Of a DNA stretch of 9,828 nucleotides, positions 1 to 8,099 are shown piece after piece. The first letter of the stretch is position 1; each line of letters begins with the position of its first letter. Under the pieces are notes generated by a model. It ran no database searches, was not told the origin of the DNA, and was given only the letters and a program-made list of their open reading frames with translations. This DNA comes from Candidatus Dadabacteria bacterium (GTDB taxonomy: Bacteria; Desulfobacterota_D; UBA1144; Nemesobacterales; UBA2774). The stretch lies in assembly GCA_030632765.1 (NCBI GenBank), contig DAOVUC010000042.1, positions 1 to 9,828 on the forward strand. The letters run 5' to 3'. A program made the position numbers and the translations under genes.

Positions 1-1
1 C

Positions 2-970
2 GGGAGGTACGAAGGAGTAGATGAGAGAATAAGAGAAATTTATGTAGATAAGGAGATCTCTATAGGGGATTATGTGCTATCGGGAGGAGAAAATGCAGCC
101 TCGGTTATAGTAGAAAGCGTTTCAAGATTTATTCCCGGTGTTTTAGGAAACGAATTATCACCTGAAAATGATTCGTTTAACGAAGGACTATTAGAATACC
201 CACAGTATACTAGACCAGAAGAATTTGAAGGGAAAAAGGTTACTGATGTTCTCCTTCAAGGAAAGAATAAAGTTATTGATGAGTGTGGAAAAAAAGAAAG
301 CATTAAAAGAACTTTTAGAAAAAGGCCTGATATGCTCGATAAGGCCATACTTAAAACTGAGGAAATAGACCTGGTAAAAGAGCTCAAAGAAACAGATCCT
401 GCCTCTTTTAAAGCATATATTGCATTAATCCATTATCCCGTATACAATAATCAGCTTAAAATTATTAATACAGCATTTACCAATTTAGATGTACACGATA
501 TAGCAAGATCTGCAGTTTCGTACGGAATTGAAAAATTTTATCTTGTGCAGCCCAATCTTGAACAGCAAAAGTTAGTAAATCGTGTACTAAAACATTGGAC
601 AACGGGCGAGGGTGCGTCTTTTAATAAATCGAGATCAGAAGCCCTTCATCTTGTAGCGCTCAGAGATACGCTTCAAGATGTAACCCAGGAGATAGAAGAA
701 ATTGAAGGAGAGAAACCCCTAACAATTGTTACTGATGCCAGGTCTACAAATAACATGATAGGGTTTGGAGATTTAAGAGAATTAATTTTTTCTGGAGAAC
801 AAAAACCTTATTTAATCTTATTTGGTACAGGTTGGGGTTTAGCAAAAGAGATTATGGAAAGCGCAGATTATACATTAAAGCCGGTTAGTGGTTATACCAA
901 TTACAACCATCTTTCTGTAAGAAGCGCAGCCGCAATCATATTGGACAGATTGTTTTCATGTAAAATATAA
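2..970 (+). CDS. trmD: tRNA (guanine-37-N1)-methyltransferase TrmD fused to a second SPOUT RNA methyltransferase domain (5' end outside window)
   Basis: TrmD transfers a methyl group from S-adenosylmethionine to N1 of G37 in tRNAs, which prevents frameshifting. The reading frame is open from base 2, so the start lies off the window; by comparison with E. coli TrmD about 110 residues are missing. Of the 322 visible residues, 1-30 carry the knot motifs GRYEGVDER and [11 protein letters not shown]. Arg42 (SRFIPGVLG) and Asp57 (ENDSF) lie 15 residues apart, as do the catalytic Arg154 and Asp169 of E. coli. Residues 60-115 are the tRNA-binding C-terminal domain. Residues 138-320 form a second domain of the SPOUT family found beside trmD in other bacteria (Thermotoga TM1570 type), with LFGTGWGL at 273-280 and [14 protein letters not shown] at 297-310. 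There is no stop between the domains, so the fusion is real in this sequence. rplS begins 11 bases downstream. The target of the second domain is not known to me. Confidence 0.93.
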   Translation, partial: GRYEGVDERIREIYVDKEISIGDYVLSGGENAASVIVESVSRFIPGVLGNELSPENDSFNEGLLEYPQYTRPEEFEGKKVTDVLLQGKNKVIDECGKKESIKRTFRKRPDMLDKAILKTEEIDLVKELKETDPASFKAYIALIHYPVYNNQLKIINTAFTNLDVHDIARSAVSYGIEKFYLVQPNLEQQKLVNRVLKHWTTGEGASFNKSRSEALHLVALRDTLQDVTQEIEEIEGEKPLTIVTDARSTNNMIGFGDLRELIFSGEQKPYLILFGTGWGLAKEIMESADYTLKPVSGYTNYNHLSVRSAAAIILDRLFSCKI

Positions 971-984
971 ATAGGAGATTTATG

Positions 985-1446
985 ATGAATATTGTTGATG
1001 AAATAGAAAAAACTATGATTAGGAGTGACCTTCCTGATTTTCGTCCAGGCGATACAGTAGCCGTACACTATAAAATCAAAGAGGGTGAGAGGGAAAGAAT
1101 TCAGGTTTTTGAAGGTGTTGTTATTGCCAAGAAGAACGGCGGAGCACGAGAGACATTCATCGTAAGAAAAGTCTCTTACGGAGTAGGTGTCGAGAGAATT
1201 TTCCCACTCCATTCCCCACTCATAGACAAGATTGAAGTTATGAGACAAGGAAAAGTAAGAAGAGCAAAACTCTATTACTTAAGAGGTCTTTCCAAGAAAG
1301 CTAGCAGGATTAAAGAAAGATCAAGGCAGGAGCATCTCGTTTCTAATAAAGAGGCCAGTAGCGCAAGCGCTATGCCCGAACCAGAAGTAATTGAACAGAA
1401 CAACAATACTGAAGGGCAAGAAGAATCGACCACTAACGGCAATTAA
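985..1446 (+). CDS. rplS: 50S ribosomal protein L19 with an acidic C-terminal tail
   Basis: L19 is a large-subunit protein near the 30S-50S interface. The core is typical: [23 protein letters not shown], then [37 protein letters not shown], then [21 protein letters not shown]. The trmD-rplS order is the usual bacterial one. Two ATGs stand in tandem at 982 and 985. The Shine-Dalgarno AGGAG at 973-977 lies 7 bases from the second but only 4 from the first, so 985 is preferred (153 residues). L19 is commonly about 115 residues. Here the last 35-40 residues form an extra Glu/Asn/Ser/Thr-rich tail without an evident fold, so it is probably disordered. The gene is followed by an intrinsic terminator and is probably the last of its operon. 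Confidence 0.96.
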   Translation: MNIVDEIEKTMIRSDLPDFRPGDTVAVHYKIKEGERERIQVFEGVVIAKKNGGARETFIVRKVSYGVGVERIFPLHSPLIDKIEVMRQGKVRRAKLYYLRGLSKKASRIKERSRQEHLVSNKEASSASAMPEPEVIEQNNNTEGQEESTTNGN

Positions 1447-1506
1447 TATTTTGTTGTGATTTGGCAGTTATTAAGCTTATTACAAAAGAATTTCAAAGTT
1501 AATCAT

Positions 1507-1550
1507 AACCGGGACAGCCACTTATTAAGGCCTCCCGGTTTTTTATTTTT
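1507..1550 (+). terminator. Intrinsic terminator of the trmD-rplS operon
   Basis: A perfect 8-bp stem pairs AACCGGGA (1507-1514) with TCCCGGTT (1533-1540). It can be extended inward by GCC (1517-1519) with GGC (1529-1531). A T run (1539-1544, then five more T after one A) follows directly. It starts 60 bases after the rplS stop and is the clearest terminator in the window. Confidence 0.9.
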
Positions 1551-1644
1551 AGAGTTATCATTTCTGCTATCTGAGACTATTCGTCTTACTCTAGGTCGTT
1601 GAATTTTGTACTGCACCCCTTTTATCAAGCACCATTTAAGTTGA

Positions 1645-1661
1645 AGCAGACATTGTCTGCT
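1645..1661. repeat. Dyad copy 1 (GCAGACA-T-TGTCTGC)
   Basis: This is a perfect inverted repeat of 7 bp around one central T at 1646-1660, with one more A-T pair outside it. It matches the dyad at 1763-1777 at 12 of 15 positions. The two outer differences are on paired positions (A-T here, G-C there), so symmetry is kept. It could be an operator half of a pair, or a hairpin in RNA. Confidence 0.65.
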
Positions 1662-1743
1662 GATGGACTAGTTCTAAAAACTCCCGCTATGGAAAGTAGC
1701 TCTAATTCCTTATAAGTCACATTATCTACTTAGAACTTGTATA

Positions 1744-1780
1744 CCTGCGGGGGTTCCCCGCTGCGGACACTGTCCGCAGG
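1744..1780. repeat. GC-rich hairpin cluster containing dyad copy 2
   Basis: Two adjoining hairpins fit here: GCGGGG (1747-1752) with CCCCGC (1756-1761), and CTGCGGACA (1761-1769) with TGTCCGCAG (1771-1779) around a single C. The core of the second, GCGGACACTGTCCGC (1763-1777), is the partner of the dyad at 1646-1660. The sequence CTGCGG occurs twice (1745-1750 and 1761-1766), and either copy can pair with CCGCAG at 1774-1779, so two exclusive folds exist. 28 of the 37 bases are G or C, in a strongly AT-rich surrounding. No T run follows, so it does not look like an intrinsic terminator. Confidence 0.65.
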
Positions 1781-1911
1781 AATTTAAGAATACGGCACAT
1801 ATTGTAGTTATCCGTTATACCGTATATATTTTTTATACTTAACAAAATTATATAAACAGCAATTACTGGCGATGATAATCAAATTAAAATAAATTGGGAG
1901 GTATGAGTAAT

Positions 1912-2319
1912 ATGGCAGTAAGAAAACCGAGTAAACCCGCAACAAGAAGACCAAGTAAACCTAAAGAGGAAAGCAAGCACAAGGTTGTGCAACATCTTGA
2001 CGAGATCAAAAAAGACGTCATGGCGTTAAAAACAAAAATAGGTAAGACCAAACAAAGTGATCTTACAAAGTTATCCGCGGATGTTGCTAAAAAAGTAAGC
2101 GATTCGGCGTCCGAGATTATGAAGAGCTCCACGGATGTCTTGCACAAGGCTGCTAAAGTCCTGCAGTTTGCGGCTTTAGGCGCTGTCGAGGGCGGCAAGA
2201 AGGCCCTAAAAGAAGATAAAAAACCTAGGCGCAAAGCAACACCCAAACCAGCAACCAAAACGACAACCAGAGCAAGAACCGGAACGAGCAGAAAAACGAC
2301 TAAAAAAGCAAAGACCTAG
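1912..2319 (+). CDS. Small basic histone H1-like (putative nucleoid-associated) protein
   Basis: The product has 135 residues if translation starts at the ATG at 1912. The Shine-Dalgarno GGAGG (1897-1901) stands 10 bases before this ATG, whereas the in-frame ATG at 1903 is only 1 base from it. The layout is basic tail, helix, basic tail. Residues 1-24 carry a near-repeat (RKPSKP, RRPSKP). Residues 25-100 are a soluble helical segment with regular hydrophobic spacing and an Ala/Gly-rich end (LQFAALGAVEGGKKAL). Residues 101-135 are almost entirely Lys, Arg, Thr, Pro and Ala. Such tails occur in bacterial histone H1-like and AlgP-type proteins and suggest DNA or RNA binding. The central segment matches no domain I recognise; a phasin-like, oligomerising helix is an alternative. 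Low complexity means resemblance to H1 may be convergent. It stands alone, convergent with the crotonase gene. Confidence 0.75.
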   Translation: MAVRKPSKPATRRPSKPKEESKHKVVQHLDEIKKDVMALKTKIGKTKQSDLTKLSADVAKKVSDSASEIMKSSTDVLHKAAKVLQFAALGAVEGGKKALKEDKKPRRKATPKPATKTTTRARTGTSRKTTKKAKT

Positions 2320-2359
2320 GCTACCTTGATTTTAGATTAATTCGGATAAAAAGGTAACC
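2319..2359. other. Imperfect inverted repeat between the convergent genes (possible weak terminator)
   Basis: GGCTACCTT (2319-2327) pairs with AAGGTAACC (2351-2359) at 8 of 9 positions, with a 23-base AT-rich loop. It sits between the stop of the H1-like gene and the stop of the crotonase gene (2383), where a bidirectional terminator would be expected. Neither strand shows a clean T run after the stem, so this is only a weak candidate. A 10-base palindrome, TTCAATTGAA, follows at 2363-2372. Confidence 0.3.
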
Positions 2360-2382
2360 CTCTTCAATTGAACTTTTAATAA

Positions 2383-3180
2383 TTACTTGCCTTGCCAAAC
2401 AGGGTTTCTTTTTTCTAGGAACGCATCAATCCCTTCTTCGGCATCTTGCGCCATCATATTCTCAACCATCACCCTGCTACAGTACTCATATGCGCTTTTT
2501 AAATCCTTATCCAGCTGTTCATAAAAAGCCTTCTTCCCGATTTTGAGAGTTAAAGGAGATTTGGAAGCGATCTGTTGAGCTAAATCATTTGCCGCATCGT
2601 CCAACTCCTCAAACGGGACAACACGATTTATTAAGCCGATTTCATATGCTCTTTCAGCCGAGATAAAATCACCTGTCAGCAACATTTCCATCGCATGCTT
2701 TCTCGCTACATTACGAGATAGACTAACCATTGGAGTAGAGCAAAAAAGTCCTATATTCACTCCGGGAGTAGCAAACCTCGCATTTTCTTCGGCAACTGCG
2801 AGATCGCATGTCGCCACGAGCTGGCAACCAGCGGCTGTTGCGATGCCATGGACTTTTGCGATAACCGGTTTGGGGAAGTTGATAATAGACATCATCATTT
2901 TTGAACTGGTATTAAATGTCTTTTCATAAAACGATTTTTCCGGATTCGCCCGTAGGTCTTTCATATCGTGACCGGCGCAGAATCCCTTTCCGGAGCCAGA
3001 GATGACAACAACCTTTATCGAAGAATCCTCTGAAGTTCTCTGAAGCTCTTTCATAATCGCTTCCATACAGTTGATAGATAACGAATTATAAGCTTTTGGC
3101 CTGTTAAGTGTGAGGGTTGAAATACCATCGCGGTCATTACGCAAAACCAATGATTCGGAAGCAGTTTTTGTTACCGGCAT
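2383..3180 (-). CDS. ECHDC3-like enoyl-CoA hydratase/isomerase family protein lacking the catalytic glutamates
   Basis: This is a crotonase-fold protein of 265 residues, full length for the family. Visible marks are LTLNRPKAYNSLS (23-35), the oxyanion-hole segment GKGFCAGHDMKDL (64-76), the second oxyanion-hole segment AAGCQL (116-121), and ARFATPGVNIGLFCSTP (134-150). In rat crotonase Glu144 and Glu164 hydrate the double bond. The aligned residues here are Gln120 and Gly140, with the same 20-residue spacing, so classical hydratase activity is unlikely. The pattern, including the GLFCSTP motif and the C-terminal KRNPVWQ, matches the mitochondrial ECHDC3 family, whose reaction is not settled. 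CoA-thioester binding remains plausible. The ATG is preceded by AAGGAG (3188-3193) with a 7-base gap. It lies 109 bases downstream of atpC on the same strand, so it may be read from the atp transcript, from its own candidate promoter, or both. Confidence 0.92.
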   Translation of the reverse strand: MPVTKTASESLVLRNDRDGISTLTLNRPKAYNSLSINCMEAIMKELQRTSEDSSIKVVVISGSGKGFCAGHDMKDLRANPEKSFYEKTFNTSSKMMMSIINFPKPVIAKVHGIATAAGCQLVATCDLAVAEENARFATPGVNIGLFCSTPMVSLSRNVARKHAMEMLLTGDFISAERAYEIGLINRVVPFEELDDAANDLAQQIASKSPLTLKIGKKAFYEQLDKDLKSAYEYCSRVMVENMMAQDAEEGIDAFLEKRNPVWQGK

Positions 3181-3216
3181 GTAGTAACTCCTTATATTAG
3201 GGGTGACATCTATTTT

Positions 3217-3245
3217 AGTATATTTGTTGGAAATATCTATTTCTA
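3217..3245 (-). promoter_or_regulatory. Candidate promoter for the ECHDC3-like gene, overlapped by a dyad
   Basis: On the minus strand a TAGAAA -35 (3240-3245; 4 of 6 to consensus) and a TATACT -10 (3217-3222; 5 of 6) are 17 bases apart, about 37 bases before the start codon. A perfect inverted repeat, ATATTT-gttgg-AAATAT (3220-3236), overlaps the -10 and could be an operator. In AT-rich DNA such matches also arise by chance. Confidence 0.4.
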
Positions 3246-3289
3246 AAAGGTAGGGTGATAGTGTAATGCTGAATAGAAAGAAATGTTAA

Positions 3290-3550
3290 TTAGTCCTCTT
3301 TCACACCGTCTGTCATAATGTTTACTTTATCGTCCCTTACATCAGCAACTCCACCCTCAACGATTAACTTATTTTCAACCCCGCCTTTTCTGTACTTTAG
3401 TTCACCGGTGTGAAGGGTTGTTATAAATGGGGTGTGACTGGGTAGCACTCCAAATTCTCCTGCTTCACCGGGGGCTACTACTTCGTCAACTTGCTCATCA
3501 ACAACAAGAGCAGTTGGTGTAATTACTTGCAAATGAATACCGTCGGCCAA
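3290..3550 (-). CDS. atpC: ATP synthase F1 epsilon subunit, short form without the C-terminal helical domain
   Basis: Epsilon links the gamma shaft to the c-ring in the central stalk. The 86 residues cover only the N-terminal beta-sandwich: IHLQVITPTALVVDEQVDEVVAPGEAGEFGVLPSHTPFITTLHTGELKYR, then a run ending in VNIMTDGVKED. Epsilon is usually 130-140 residues and ends in two helices that can extend and inhibit ATP hydrolysis; these are absent. The stop is followed by 109 non-coding bases before the next gene, too little for the missing part, and no other frame there resembles it, so this is a short form rather than a frameshift. Green sulfur bacteria also have short epsilon subunits. The start is TTG at 3548-3550, preceded by AGGAG (3561-3565) with a 10-base gap; no in-frame ATG offers a better start. 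It is the last ATP synthase gene of the operon. Confidence 0.94.
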   Translation of the reverse strand: MADGIHLQVITPTALVVDEQVDEVVAPGEAGEFGVLPSHTPFITTLHTGELKYRKGGVENKLIVEGGVADVRDDKVNIMTDGVKED

Positions 3551-3590
3551 TTTTCTTTCTCTCCTCTAAATTCTTAACTTGCTAAAGCTT

Positions 3591-3621
3591 AAATTGAGGG
3601 GGGATGCGAGACCCTCAGTTT
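3591..3621 (-). other. Intercistronic hairpin between atpD and atpC
   Basis: Read on the minus strand, TGAGGG and CCCTCA (3612-3617 and 3595-3600) form a GC-rich 6-bp stem with an 11-base loop, extended by three A-T pairs after one mismatch. No T run follows, so it is not a standard terminator. It lies just after the atpD stop and before the atpC ribosome-binding site, where it may act in mRNA stability or in setting the epsilon level. Confidence 0.45.
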
Positions 3622-3628
3622 ATATTTA

Positions 3629-5933
<2,305 letters not shown>

Positions 5934-5965
5934 GACTTTTTTAGTCTAGAGATTAGACTACCTCT
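5934..5965 (-). promoter_or_regulatory. Hairpin-bridged ribosome-binding site of atpG
   Basis: On the minus strand the order is AGAGG (5965-5961), a perfect 7-bp inverted repeat TAGTCTA-ATCTC-TAGACTA (5960-5942), AAAAAGTC (5941-5934), then ATG. In linear form AGAGG is 27 bases from the start, too far. With the 19-base hairpin folded, the distance becomes about 8 bases, which is optimal. Folding could therefore set gamma translation relative to alpha and beta. The hairpin is seen; its role is inferred. Confidence 0.55.
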
Positions 5966-5974
5966 AATTGACTA

Positions 5975-7489
5975 TTACAGATCTCCTAATTGATTTTTAA
6001 GTTCACCAAGAGCTCCTCTAACACTCTCTTCTAATTCATCAGAAATCACTTTTTTTGTCCTAATATCATCTAAAAGATTCGAATAGTTTGAATCAAAGAA
6101 GGAGTAGAGTTCCTTTTCATATTTGCCGACTGACTCAACAGGATAATCATCTACAAATCCCTTTGTAACCGCATAGATAATAAGAACCTGCTTCTCAACA
6201 GAAAGTGGTTCGTATTGACCCTGCTTGAGCGCTTCAACGAGTCTGCTTCCGCGAGATAGCTGGGCCTGCGTTGCTTTATCCAAGTCAGACGCAAACTGAG
6301 AGAATGCCTCAACCTCTCTATATTGGGCCAATTCTAATCTTAGAGTTCCGGCAACATTTTTCATAGCCTTGATCTGAGCTGAACCACCTACCCTGGAGAC
6401 TGAAAGTCCCACGTTAATAGCAGGCCTTACACCTGAGTAGAAGAGGTCACTTTCTAGATAGATCTGACCATCTGTAATAGAAATTACGTTAGTTGGAATA
6501 TATGCGGAAACGTCCCCGGCCTGTGTTTCAATAATCGGCAGGGCCGTTAAAGATCCGCCGCCGTCTTCGTCTCTCATTTTTGCAGCACGCTCTAATAGTC
6601 TCGAGTGAAGATAGAAAACGTCACCAGGATAAGCCTCACGACCCGGAGGTCTTCTTAATAGCAGGGATAACTGACGATATGCCCATGCGTGCTTTGTTAA
6701 GTCATCATAAATAACTAGTGCATGCCTTCCAGTGTCTCTGAAATATTCTCCAAGCGCACAGCCTGCATAAGGAGCAATAAACTGAAATGGAGCAGGATTA
6801 TTAGCAGTAGCAGCAACAATAGTAGTATATTCCATAGCGCCATGTTCTTTTAATTTGTCCACCACTTGAGCAACAGTTGACTGTTTTTGTCCAATCGCAA
6901 CATAAATACAGTAGACATCTTCATTTTTTTGGTTAATTATGGTATCAATAGCGATTGCCGTCTTTCCAATCTGACGGTCGCCTAATATTAATTCTCTCTG
7001 TCCTCTACCAATCGGGATCATGGAATCAATTGATTTAATTCCGGTTTGTAAAGGCTCGTTCACCGATTGTCTGTAAACAACTCCAGGAGCTTTAACCTCA
7101 ATTGGTCTGGTCTCAACACTCTTAATTTCACCTTTACCGTCAATTGGTTGCCCAAGAGCGTTTACAACCCTCCCCTTCATATCTTCCCCGACCGGAACCT
7201 CCGCGATTCTACCCGTACGCTTTACTATATCCCCTTCTTGAACCTCGGGATCCTCACCAAAGAGCGCGATACCAACGTTGTCCTCTTCAAGGTTTAACAC
7301 GAGACCCATAACGCCGCTCTTAAACTCTACGAGCTCACCGGCCATTGCCTGGTCAAGTCCATATGCACGGGCAATTCCGTCACCAATAGATATAACGGTT
7401 CCAACTTCGGATGTTTCAACCTTAGTTTCGTACCCCTTTATTCTATTTCTTAATATTTCTCCAATCTGTTCTATCTTTATTTCCTGCAT
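5975..7489 (-). CDS. atpA: ATP synthase F1 alpha subunit
   Basis: Alpha alternates with beta in the F1 head, binds nucleotide non-catalytically and supplies the arginine finger. The 504 residues show the N-terminal helix that contacts delta ([17 protein letters not shown]), the barrel ([17 protein letters not shown]), the P-loop GDRQIGKT (170-177), the Walker B region [46 protein letters not shown], and [10 protein letters not shown] with the Arg366 finger. E. coli alpha is longer by about 11 residues in the loop after LLERAA, which accounts for the number shift. All key residues are present. The ATG at 7487-7489 is preceded by AAGGAG (7498-7503) with an 8-base gap. A 67-base spacer separates it from atpH; only a weak AAGTA/TACTT pairing is seen there. 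Confidence 0.98.
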   Translation of the reverse strand: MQEIKIEQIGEILRNRIKGYETKVETSEVGTVISIGDGIARAYGLDQAMAGELVEFKSGVMGLVLNLEEDNVGIALFGEDPEVQEGDIVKRTGRIAEVPVGEDMKGRVVNALGQPIDGKGEIKSVETRPIEVKAPGVVYRQSVNEPLQTGIKSIDSMIPIGRGQRELILGDRQIGKTAIAIDTIINQKNEDVYCIYVAIGQKQSTVAQVVDKLKEHGAMEYTTIVAATANNPAPFQFIAPYAGCALGEYFRDTGRHALVIYDDLTKHAWAYRQLSLLLRRPPGREAYPGDVFYLHSRLLERAAKMRDEDGGGSLTALPIIETQAGDVSAYIPTNVISITDGQIYLESDLFYSGVRPAINVGLSVSRVGGSAQIKAMKNVAGTLRLELAQYREVEAFSQFASDLDKATQAQLSRGSRLVEALKQGQYEPLSVEKQVLIIYAVTKGFVDDYPVESVGKYEKELYSFFDSNYSNLLDDIRTKKVISDELEESVRGALGELKNQLGDL

Positions 7490-7556
7490 CTTTTTCGCTC
7501 CTTATATCTGTCTAACGTATAAGTATCTAACATCAAAATAGTACTTGTTAATATTG

Positions 7557-8099
7557 CTAGGATTGAGAGAGAGTACTTCTTATTCTCTCAAGTTGGGTTT
7601 TAATACTACCATCGAACACTTTATCTTCAACCTTTGCAATTATTCCCCCAATAATCTCGGGGTCAACCTTAGATGTAACCTCGACTTCCTGCCCAATAAC
7701 CTCTCTTAATTTAGCCTTTACTTTACTTAAGTCTTCTTCAGAAGGAGTTGTGGCCATTATTACCTCAGCCCTAATTCTACCGGAAGCTTTTCTTAGTTTT
7801 TGAACAAAAGTTTGCTCAGAATTCAAAAGTGATTTGAATTTATCCAGCTCAAGAACTAAACTCAAGAAATTAGAAGTAAGGTTGTCATAGCCTCTATTGG
7901 AGGCTACATCGCTTGTTACTCCCTTTCTCTCGTCCAGCTCATAGGTTGAACTCCATAGGACATTTTTTAGCTCCGGAGTGCCTGATAGCACTGAGAAGAA
8001 ATCCTCAATGTCAGAAGTTATTTTATCAAGCTTATTCTCATCTTTAGCACTCTGAATAAGAGCTTCAGAAAGATCTCTTAGTGTTGCGATTGATGCCAT
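7557..8099 (-). CDS. atpH: ATP synthase F1 delta subunit (OSCP homologue)
   Basis: Delta sits on top of F1 and joins the alpha N-termini to the b/b' stalk. The 180 residues match the family length. The N-terminal helical domain is divergent, as is usual, and the C-terminal signature is clear: VDPEIIGGIIAKVEDKVFDGSIKTQLERIRSTL (150-178 region), corresponding to the common DP-IGG-DKV-DGS-QL-L pattern. The ATG at 8097-8099 overlaps the 3' end of atpF by 22 bases, and AGGGG (8107-8111) precedes it with a 7-base gap, so the two genes are probably translated in step. Confidence 0.94.
   Translation of the reverse strand: MASIATLRDLSEALIQSAKDENKLDKITSDIEDFFSVLSGTPELKNVLWSSTYELDERKGVTSDVASNRGYDNLTSNFLSLVLELDKFKSLLNSEQTFVQKLRKASGRIRAEVIMATTPSEEDLSKVKAKLREVIGQEVEVTSKVDPEIIGGIIAKVEDKVFDGSIKTQLERIRSTLSQS

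Larger units (their letters stand above)
1551..1911 (+). other. Gene-free but highly structured leader region between rplS and the H1-like gene
   Basis: No convincing coding region, tRNA or known RNA family was recognised here. The stretch holds, in order: a 15-base dyad (1646-1660), a long-range 8-bp pairing of AGTTCTAA (1670-1677) with TTAGAACT (1730-1737), a GC-rich hairpin cluster (1744-1780), and a 6-bp pairing of ATACGG (1790-1795) with CCGTAT (1820-1825) just before a T run (1829-1834). A weak promoter-like pair (TTGTAG at 1802, TATATT at 1825, 17 bases apart) could serve the next gene, but its -35 is poor. The region may be a 5' untranslated leader, a small RNA gene, or a scar of small repeat elements; the sequence alone does not decide. 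Confidence 0.5.

Noticed and set aside
901..1248. Minus-strand reading frame of 115 codons opposite the end of trmD and rplS
   Set aside because: It lies opposite two genes with strong protein conservation, has no ribosome-binding site, and its translation resembles no protein family.
1640..1790. CRISPR array or transposon end suggested by repeated palindromes
   Set aside because: There are only two copies, without regular spacers, target duplication, or any cas or transposase gene nearby.
1894..1911. Upstream starts for the H1-like gene (TTG at 1894, ATG at 1903)
   Set aside because: The TTG precedes the Shine-Dalgarno and the ATG at 1903 is only 1 base from it; the ATG at 1912 has workable spacing.
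1884..2258. Minus-strand frame opposite the H1-like gene, rich in Leu, Ser and Phe
   Set aside because: A hydrophobic mirror frame is expected opposite a Lys/Ala/Thr-rich gene. The plus-strand frame has a ribosome-binding site and a coherent tripartite layout.
3181..3289. A frameshifted remnant of the epsilon C-terminal domain after atpC
   Set aside because: No frame in this 109-base gap gives the Ala/Glu/Arg-rich helices expected, and the gap is too short for them.
7504..7556. Weak AAGTA/TACTT pairing in the atpH-atpA gap as a regulatory hairpin
   Set aside because: Only five A/T-rich pairs with a long loop, well within chance in AT-rich DNA.
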